DNA of 19,823 nucleotides from an uncultured Eubacteriales bacterium (GTDB lineage Bacteria; Bacillota; Clostridia; Lachnospirales; Lachnospiraceae): assembly GCA_949297565.1 (NCBI GenBank), contig CASFUI010000197.1, positions 1-19,823 on the forward strand. The letters run 5' to 3'. This document shows, piece by piece, positions 13,910 to 19,823 of the stretch. The stretch's first letter is position 1; each line of letters begins with the position of its first letter. The position numbers and the translations under genes were made by a program. The notes beneath the pieces were generated by a model. The model searched no databases. It was given only the letters and a program-made list of their open reading frames with translations, and was not told the DNA's origin.

Positions 13910-16246
13910 TTTTCCGACAAGCCTGCACATTACGTAGAAGATAGGGATTGAACATACCATCCAGATAATTGTATGTACCCACATTCCCGGCGTGAGCGCG
14001 CTGATTGCAAAAAGCTCACCGAAAAATATCACGCTGATTACTATACCTATTCCCATAGCCGCACATATACATGTTCTTATCCAATTCAGCGGTTTGCACA
14101 CACGAACCAGCTCCGCCATTCCGACCGTGAGCAGAATAAATGCCACAGTGGTAGAAAGCTGTTCGTGCGGTATTCCGCTGAAATTGCTGTACAATGAAAA
14201 CAGCGCAACAAGCAGAAAATCCGTCAGCGCTGCAGGCAGCGCCTTTATAGTGACATTGACAAGAAAGTTGCCGCTTATTATATTTTTATTCGGCTGAAGC
14301 GCGAGCAGAAAACCCGGAGCTCCGATTGTAAAAGCTCCCAGCAGCGACAGCTGCGTAGGATAAAGCGGGTACCTGTGACCTGCTATAAGCGTAAATACAG
14401 CAAGCAGCATTGAAAAAATATTTTTCACAAGAAACAATGCCGCCGTTCTCTGTATATTATTTACAACACGCCTGCCCTCGAGAACAACTGAAGGCATGCA
14501 CGAAAAATTCGATTCCAGCAATACTATCTGAGCCGCGTTGCATGCCGCGTCGCTTCCCGAGCGAAATGCCACGCTGCAGTCGGCGCTTTTCAGCGCAAGC
14601 ACATCATTAACGCCGTCCCCCGTCATCGCCACAACCTTTCCCGAAGCCTTCAATGCCTGAACAATTCGGCGTTTCTGGTCAGGCTGTACTCTTCCGAACA
14701 CCGTATACTTTACTGCCGCCTCGGCAAGTTTTTCATCAGTGTCGAGAGACGACGCGTCAACACAATTCTCAGCGCCGGCAATTCCTGCGTCCTTTGCTAC
14801 GCTTGATACAGTTATAGGATTATCTCCCGATATTACCTTTATTTCAACCCCCTGGTCGGCAAAATATTTAAATGTTTCCTTTGCGTCATCACGTATTGCG
14901 TTTCCGAGCACTATAAGAGCAAGCGGCTCTATCGGCTTTTGAAGCGGCTTTCCGTCAGGATTGACGGAGCATACTCCGAAAATCATTACACGCAGCCCTC
15001 TTCTCGCGTATCTCTCAATCTGCTTCCGGTAAACTCCGTAACGCTCTAAAAGCACCTTTTCCGGCGCTCCCATAATATACACCTGACCGTCACCAAATAC
15101 AGCGGCACTGTATTTGGTCTCTGAAGAAAACGGACAGACGCTTTCTGCATCCATGCTGTGCTCTGCGTTAAAATATTCCTTAAGTGTCTTAACTGTTATA
15201 TTGTCCGCCGGAAGATTGTTTACAAGATTTCCAATCATTTTGTGAAGCGACGGATAATTTCCGGTATTATAATTTTCGAGAGGAACCACCTCTGAAACAG
15301 ACATCTTTTCCTCTGTTATTGTTCCGGTCTTGTCTACACACAGAACATTAACCCTCGCAAGCGTTTCAACGCATGCCATTTCATGGACAAGCACCTTTTT
15401 TCTGCCAAGACGCATAACGCTGACAACTAATGCAACGCTTGCAAGAAGATAAAGCCCCTCGGGTATCATTCCTACAAGAGCCGCAATCACTGATACAACG
15501 CTCTGCTGAAAAGAATTCTTAAGGAAAAAGAATGTGCTGCAAAACATGAGTAATCCTATGGGTATTATAGCAATTCCAATAACCTTTACCAGCTTGTCCA
15601 AAGAGCGCATCATCTCCGTCTGCTGTTTTTTTCTCGACGCCTTCGCTTCAAGCGCAATCTTCGACGCATATGACGAAAGTCCAACATGTTCAAGCACGGC
15701 ATTGCACTCACCGGATACCACATAGCTTCCCGAAAGCAGAGCGTCGCCCGGACGCTTTGTGATTTCATCTGATTCACCGGTTACAAGCGATTCGTTTACA
15801 CGAACGTTTCCTCTAACGACACGCGCATCTGCGCAAATCTGCTTTCCAGCCGAAAAAACACACAAATCTCCCTGAACCAGCGTCTCGGAATCCACCTCGC
15901 TCTCAATCCCATCCCTTATAACCCTTGTCCTGGGAGCGTTAAGAAGCGTAAGCTTGTCCAGTACATGCTTTGTCCTTATCTCCTGCACAATTCCGATCAT
16001 CGTATTTATGATTAAAATCGGAAGAAAGGTCATATTAATATATGACCTTACCAGAATTAAAAGCGCTGCAAAAATTGCAAATATTAAATTAAAATACGTA
16101 AATACATTTCCAGCTATTATCTGCCAAACACTTTTAGACTGACTCTTAACAGGCTCATTGTAGAGCCCTGCTCTCGTCAGTCTATCGACTTCATCCATAG
16201 AAAGTCCGTTATCAATATCAGTATCAGATGTATTAACTTCTATCAT
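13889..16246 (-). CDS. P-type cation ATPase (CtpE-like, HAD family)
   Basis: A 785-residue membrane cation pump. It has the A-domain TGES loop at 156-159, the P-domain phosphorylation site Asp305 in VDKTGT, and the hinge TGDGVND at 542-548. Membrane helix 4 carries PEGL at 262-265, as in calcium-type pumps, and there is no N-terminal metal-binding domain. The compact N-domain and the VDKTGTIT variant resemble the CtpE group, for which calcium uptake has been reported in mycobacteria; calcium is therefore the best guess. GAGG lies a few bases before the ATG. The gene starts 12 bases after the YhfC-like gene and forms an operon with it. Its 3' end overlaps the convergent lipoprotein gene. Confidence 0.92.
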   Translation of the reverse strand: MIEVNTSDTDIDNGLSMDEVDRLTRAGLYNEPVKSQSKSVWQIIAGNVFTYFNLIFAIFAALLILVRSYINMTFLPILIINTMIGIVQEIRTKHVLDKLTLLNAPRTRVIRDGIESEVDSETLVQGDLCVFSAGKQICADARVVRGNVRVNESLVTGESDEITKRPGDALLSGSYVVSGECNAVLEHVGLSSYASKIALEAKASRKKQQTEMMRSLDKLVKVIGIAIIPIGLLMFCSTFFFLKNSFQQSVVSVIAALVGMIPEGLYLLASVALVVSVMRLGRKKVLVHEMACVETLARVNVLCVDKTGTITEEKMSVSEVVPLENYNTGNYPSLHKMIGNLVNNLPADNITVKTLKEYFNAEHSMDAESVCPFSSETKYSAAVFGDGQVYIMGAPEKVLLERYGVYRKQIERYARRGLRVMIFGVCSVNPDGKPLQKPIEPLALIVLGNAIRDDAKETFKYFADQGVEIKVISGDNPITVSSVAKDAGIAGAENCVDASSLDTDEKLAEAAVKYTVFGRVQPDQKRRIVQALKASGKVVAMTGDGVNDVLALKSADCSVAFRSGSDAACNAAQIVLLESNFSCMPSVVLEGRRVVNNIQRTAALFLVKNIFSMLLAVFTLIAGHRYPLYPTQLSLLGAFTIGAPGFLLALQPNKNIISGNFLVNVTIKALPAALTDFLLVALFSLYSNFSGIPHEQLSTTVAFILLTVGMAELVRVCKPLNWIRTCICAAMGIGIVISVIFFGELFAISALTPGMWVHTIIWMVCSIPIFYVMCRLVGKLFDRFL

Positions 16247-16258
16247 TCTTCCTCGTAA

Positions 16259-17077
16259 TTATTCCTCGTATTTTATCTGCCTTCCGGCGACATAAAGCGC
16301 ATAGTACATTGATGCGGCAAATATCACAAGCTTAACGGCAAATGATATTGCTATGCTTACAACAGACTGGCTGTCATAAAGCTGGAATGAAATTGCATTC
16401 ACAAAATAAATTCCAACTGACAGCATACTCCAGTATCCCGGCAGGTATCCTTTAAGTTGTCCGTATGCCGTATTTACAAGCGCAAACTGAATAAGCATAT
16501 CCATTATACAGCTTATCCCCAACAGAAACCACAGAATTATTGGTGATGTAAACAGCGTTGATATTGATTCGTAGGTTGAAATTACATCCTCGCTTGAAAG
16601 TCCGGCAAACGCGGACTCAAGCCCCTCGCTTCTGATTGCTATACACCATACATAATAAGAAACCGCCGTAACGCCATACAGAATACTGTCTCCGATTCCA
16701 AGTCCCAGACCTGCCATATACACGTCTCCACGTGTCTCGAAACGCTCTGTGAGCATACGGGTAAGAACCATTCTGGCTATAAGAAACGCTATACCCGCAA
16801 GCAGATAGTACACAATTATATAAGCGGTCTGATTATAAGTAAACGCCGTATCCACACTCGGTATAAGCGCGAGCGCAGATGTGATAAGATTTACACACAT
16901 AAACACAAAAACAGTGTATGTAATAAATCCAAGAAAGAAAGGCATCAGCTTTCCCTTCCAACGTTTCTTGACAACAATAAACATAACAATAAAGAATGAA
17001 AGCAGCAAAATTCCTCCCGCCATTATCATTCCCTCAACACCGTCCGGAAGCTGCAGTGTCAAATCAATACCTTCCAT
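16259..17077 (-). CDS. Seven-helix YhfC-like membrane protein
   Basis: A 272-residue integral membrane protein with about seven hydrophobic segments, near residues 16-36, 46-70, 84-104, 119-147, 178-203, 214-232 and 241-265. The arrangement, including an Arg-rich turn (ARMVLTRMLTERFETRGD) before a glycine-rich helix (MAGLGLGIGDSILYG), resembles the YhfC family of putative intramembrane proteases. The family's usual HGG-x-E catalytic segment seems to be replaced by GLGIGDS, so activity is doubtful. GAGG lies six bases before the ATG. It is the first gene of a two-gene operon with the P-type ATPase, so it may be an accessory or regulatory partner of the pump. Family assignment is moderate. Confidence 0.6.
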   Translation of the reverse strand: MEGIDLTLQLPDGVEGMIMAGGILLLSFFIVMFIVVKKRWKGKLMPFFLGFITYTVFVFMCVNLITSALALIPSVDTAFTYNQTAYIIVYYLLAGIAFLIARMVLTRMLTERFETRGDVYMAGLGLGIGDSILYGVTAVSYYVWCIAIRSEGLESAFAGLSSEDVISTYESISTLFTSPIILWFLLGISCIMDMLIQFALVNTAYGQLKGYLPGYWSMLSVGIYFVNAISFQLYDSQSVVSIAISFAVKLVIFAASMYYALYVAGRQIKYEE

Positions 17078-17146
17078 AAACTACCTCATTTCGTTAAATT
17101 TTATCTGCAAGCTGCTTGTATATCATCACAAAATAAACTGTCCTCC

Positions 17147-17183
17147 AACAAACAAGAAGCAGCCACAAAATATGCAGCTGCTC
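17147..17183 (-). terminator. Possible terminator after the cold-shock gene
   Basis: AGCAGC (17158-17163) pairs with GCTGCT (17177-17182) around a 13-base loop. On the minus strand it is followed by TCTTGTTTGTT. The stem is short, so this is a moderate candidate. Confidence 0.4.
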
Positions 17184-17267
17184 CCCTCATAATCTTGATT
17201 GCATAACAATATATCTTTTCAATAACTGGATTGTATATTAAAAAAGGCACACTGTAAAACTTTCGGA

Positions 17268-17465
17268 TTATAATTTTGTCACGTTAGTAGCCTGAGGACC
17301 CTTTGCCCCTTCTGTAACGTCAAACTCAACCTGAGCGCCTTCATCTAATGACTTAAAGCCCTCCATGTTAAGACCTGAATAGTGTACGAAAACATCATTT
17401 CCGTTCTCATCGTTGATGAAGCCGTACCCCTTCTGATTGTTGAACCACTTTACTGTACCTTTCAT
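17268..17465 (-). CDS. csp: Cold-shock protein (CspA family)
   Basis: A 65-residue single OB-fold nucleic-acid-binding protein, the usual Csp length. RNP1 is KGYGFIN at about residues 13-19 and RNP2 is DVFVHYS at about 25-31. It binds single-stranded RNA or DNA and acts as an RNA chaperone. GGAGG lies eight bases before the chosen ATG; the frame could start earlier at a TTG, but that overlaps the Shine-Dalgarno. It begins 66 bases after the LTA-synthase-family gene. I see no convincing promoter in that gap, so it may be partly cotranscribed or have a weak one. Confidence 0.95.
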   Translation of the reverse strand: MKGTVKWFNNQKGYGFINDENGNDVFVHYSGLNMEGFKSLDEGAQVEFDVTEGAKGPQATNVTKL

Positions 17466-17531
17466 TTCAAGTACCTCCAAAAAAATATGTGATGACCGCA
17501 GCTATAGCAATACATCAAGTTCATATTAACA

Positions 17532-19544
17532 TTACGGTTTTGTATTGTCAACCGTCAGTTCAAGAGTTACCCTGCTGAGTTCTATTTTATCCTTTCCGCG
17601 CTGAATCACCGATACTTTATCACCTGCTTTAAGCTTTACCCCCTCTGCTGTAAGCATATTTCCATTGACAATAACAGTAGGGTATTCTTTTTCATTTACA
17701 AGCACAACACTGAAATCATTAAAATTTTCCCCCTCTACACATACATGGTCTCCGTAAGCATAGGCCTTTGTTATTTTTATCTCATCAGTACCCATAACCA
17801 TATCTGTAGCCTTATACGGATTTTCTCCGCCGTAAATTTCATGATTGCCGTAAAGTATATCATACTCAAGAATTTTTAAATTTTTAAGATAATCTTCAGA
17901 ATATTTATATTTCTGATGATACTTGTTTATATACCCTTCGGTTATACCGAGTCTTTCAAAAAGATATGAGGTAAGCTGGTATGCCTCAATATTCTTATAC
18001 TCTCTCTGAAGCCCTATATTATCCCATATAAAATAAGGCGTCTGATATATATCACCGTATGACAGATTATCGTCCGTAAATGAAAATCCCGGAAGATGGT
18101 CGCCGTACATTACAAGCACAGTCTCCTCCCCTCGTTTCGAAAGCATATCCACCAGCTCGCCGATAAACTTATCCATCTCGTGAAGCTGATTTACATAATA
18201 CTCAAACGCCTCTTCGCTGTCCTCGTCAAAGAAGCCTTCAACCTTGATTTCAGGAGTATACCCTTCGGGCATCTGTGAAGGATAATCCCCGTGTCCCTGA
18301 ACAGAAATTGTATAAATATAATCAGAGCCATCGGTCTTGTCAAGCAGCTTTTCAATTTCACCCGTAAGTATATCATCTTTAGCCCAGCCTGTAGGCGTGT
18401 ACTCAATATTTGTCATATACTCAATAGATGTAAAGCTGTCATATCCAAGATGTGAGAACACTTTATTTCTGTTGTAAAATGTTCCATCGTTGTTATGCAG
18501 TGCATGCGTACTGTAACCTAAACTTTTCAGATTATATGCCGCTGACTCGCAGATTGCCGACTGAAGCACTGTCTTATACGGATATTCTCCGGGACCGAAA
18601 TCATCAAGATTGATACCTGTCTGCACCTCAAATTCGGTATTTGCAGTGCCCGCTCCGAAACAAGGCACGGAAATATACCCGGCAGAGTACTCTGTCGAAT
18701 ATTTTTTAAAATTAGGCAGAGGCTCGCTTGAAAACTTTACTCCCTTTATGCGCTCAGGATTAAAAAATGACTCCAGCTGGACAAAAATTATATTAGGATG
18801 AGATTGTGAATTTTCTACACCCTGACTCGTAGTATCAAGCTGCTCCTTTATACCGTCCATATACTCCTCAGAATAATCGTCTGACTTGCTGATACCGCGT
18901 CCTACAACACTGCACGAGAAGCAATACGCAAATCCATACTGTTTATATGCGTTCCCGAGATTGCCGAAATTACGGCCCAGAACTCCCATTGGAACAAGAA
19001 TAAGCGTGAGTCCCAAAACCAGTACGCCGACAACCGCCGTCTTTAAAGCCGCCCATAACAGCCTGGATTTAAAATTTAACTTTGCCGGCGCTTTAGGAGC
19101 TTTAATCCACAAAAACACCAGACCGGCAATGCCTGCTATAACCGCAGCCGCTATGAGAGTAAGCTGGAACACGTTAAGGTACACAGGTATAACCTTTATC
19201 GCGTCCTGAATGAGATATATGTCCATTGCGGTAAAAGGAGTTTTTCTCGATGACAGCACCACAAAATTTATAACCGCAAGTACTGCCCATATACCTCCAA
19301 CTGTCACGCTCGCAAAAATCTTGCGCCTCGTAAAAAACGAAACGCACATTGTAAGCATAATAATAAGAGTGTTATACAAAAACACAACGGGATTGACAAA
19401 CAACTCTGCCAATCCCCATAAATTTCTGTGATTCAAACATTCTACCAGAATATTTATGAGTAATGAAAACACAAATATTCTTCCTATCTCTGTATGCAGC
19501 CCGTAAATCGCTGCGGATTTGCACCACAAAAGATACTTTTTCAA
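17532..19544 (-). CDS. LTA-synthase-family membrane sulfatase-fold phosphoglycerol transferase
   Basis: A 670-residue polytopic enzyme. About five membrane helices lie in residues 23-188, followed by an extracellular sulfatase-fold domain, about 248-560. Catalytic and metal residues are visible: Glu258 in QLESF, the likely nucleophile Thr300 in GAGTANTEFE, His418 in QGHGD, and Asp482-His483 in YGDHLPG. The family moves glycerol-phosphate from phosphatidylglycerol onto lipoteichoic acid or other glycolipid acceptors. A C-terminal extension of about 85 residues (588-670) looks like a beta-rich IPT/TIG-type domain, absent from classical LtaS. The start codon is a TTG with GGAG eight bases upstream, two bases after the preceding stop, so translation is probably coupled. 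Confidence 0.92.
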   Translation of the reverse strand: MKKYLLWCKSAAIYGLHTEIGRIFVFSLLINILVECLNHRNLWGLAELFVNPVVFLYNTLIIMLTMCVSFFTRRKIFASVTVGGIWAVLAVINFVVLSSRKTPFTAMDIYLIQDAIKVIPVYLNVFQLTLIAAAVIAGIAGLVFLWIKAPKAPAKLNFKSRLLWAALKTAVVGVLVLGLTLILVPMGVLGRNFGNLGNAYKQYGFAYCFSCSVVGRGISKSDDYSEEYMDGIKEQLDTTSQGVENSQSHPNIIFVQLESFFNPERIKGVKFSSEPLPNFKKYSTEYSAGYISVPCFGAGTANTEFEVQTGINLDDFGPGEYPYKTVLQSAICESAAYNLKSLGYSTHALHNNDGTFYNRNKVFSHLGYDSFTSIEYMTNIEYTPTGWAKDDILTGEIEKLLDKTDGSDYIYTISVQGHGDYPSQMPEGYTPEIKVEGFFDEDSEEAFEYYVNQLHEMDKFIGELVDMLSKRGEETVLVMYGDHLPGFSFTDDNLSYGDIYQTPYFIWDNIGLQREYKNIEAYQLTSYLFERLGITEGYINKYHQKYKYSEDYLKNLKILEYDILYGNHEIYGGENPYKATDMVMGTDEIKITKAYAYGDHVCVEGENFNDFSVVLVNEKEYPTVIVNGNMLTAEGVKLKAGDKVSVIQRGKDKIELSRVTLELTVDNTKP

Positions 19545-19546
19545 AT

Positions 19547-19823
19547 CTAACTCTCCATCTTCATTATTTCCATTATTTCACGCTCTTTTTCTTTGAGCTT
19601 TGATGATGCCGTGCGTGAACTGAGCACCATGTAGCCGAACTGGCTTGCGCTGCCTGTATCTTCACAGTGATAGGCAAGCACAGACATGAGATAATTTAAT
19701 GTGTCCTCATCCATTCCGCATATAGGAGGATATTCCTTAAGCAAAGCTTCCTTTAGCCCGTTATATGCCTGACTGTGATACTGCCGCTCCCCATGTCTGT
19801 AATCCTCAAGCTGTTTTTTTTCA
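19547..19823 (-). CDS. C-terminal end of an uncharacterised protein, possibly DUF2225 (5' end outside window)
   Basis: The frame is open to the right edge, giving the last 91 residues of a longer protein. It is helical and charged: GLKEALLKEYPP, then GMDEDTLNYLMSVLAYHCED, then a basic tail SSKLKEKEREIMEIMK. This pattern resembles the TPR-like C-terminus of DUF2225 proteins, but the diagnostic cysteine-rich N-terminus is not visible. The stop is two bases before the TTG start of the LTA-synthase-family gene, so the two are in one operon. There is no membrane segment in the visible part. Confidence 0.6.
   Translation of the reverse strand, partial: EKKQLEDYRHGERQYHSQAYNGLKEALLKEYPPICGMDEDTLNYLMSVLAYHCEDTGSASQFGYMVLSSRTASSKLKEKEREIMEIMKMES

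Noticed and set aside
17094..17126. Ten-codon leader ORF upstream of the YhfC-like gene
   Set aside because: GGAGG is 15 bases from its ATG, too far, and nothing else supports translation.

Overview
The window looks like chromosomal DNA from an anaerobic, spore-forming member of the Clostridia, probably a Lachnospiraceae-like gut Firmicute. The reasons are a cotJ spore-coat operon, a Clostridia-type CBS-domain pyrophosphatase, a SEC-C methionine aminopeptidase, a polytopic LTA-synthase-family protein, strong GGAGG ribosome-binding sites and moderate GC. Almost every gene is on the minus strand. The exceptions are the recombinase at the left edge and one substrate-binding lipoprotein. No rRNA, tRNA or CRISPR array was found.

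Layout from left to right: (1) 1-1026, the C-terminal part of a large serine recombinase, probably the edge of an integrated element lying to the left. (2) 1037-6398, a minus-strand block that reads, in transcription order, tandem-domain esterase lipoprotein, truncated hydrolase lipoprotein, aldo/keto reductase, a second aldo/keto reductase, and a flavodoxin-like lipoprotein. (3) 6656-8330, a cotJA-cotJB operon whose cotJC is reduced to 39 codons and is followed 16 bases later by a LysR-type regulator. (4) 8458-10992, a CBS/DRTGG pyrophosphatase followed by methionine aminopeptidase. (5) 11246-13909, a soluble chemoreceptor with a CZB zinc-binding domain, divergent from an orphan NMT1/SsuA-type substrate-binding lipoprotein. 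(6) 13889-17077, a seven-helix YhfC-like membrane protein and a CtpE-like P-type ATPase. (7) 17268-19823, the end of an uncharacterised gene, an LTA-synthase-family protein and a cold-shock protein.

The most unusual structure is a roughly 150-base repeat present twice, at 2657-2814 and 10996-11151. Each copy lies directly in front of the Shine-Dalgarno of an unrelated minus-strand gene. Each is bounded by a direct repeat that contains that Shine-Dalgarno, and each contains three strong hairpins. The 16-pair hairpin shows compensatory changes between copies. The loop of the middle hairpin can pair with a sequence beside the Shine-Dalgarno, perfectly in one copy and with one G-U pair in the other. 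A second pairing within the element is mutually exclusive with its first hairpin. I read this as a mobile or duplicated structured 5'-UTR element that may control translation. An unoccupied site nearly identical to the direct repeat is present in front of map. A third multi-hairpin block at 6453-6576 has similar architecture but does not align in sequence.

Functional links are mostly inferred. The esterase/reductase/flavodoxin block fits a redox and ester-processing role at the cell envelope and lies downstream of the LysR gene. A strong terminator separates LysR from it, so any control would be in trans. Two genes are visibly decayed, cotJC and the third hydrolase, which points to recent deletions in this region.
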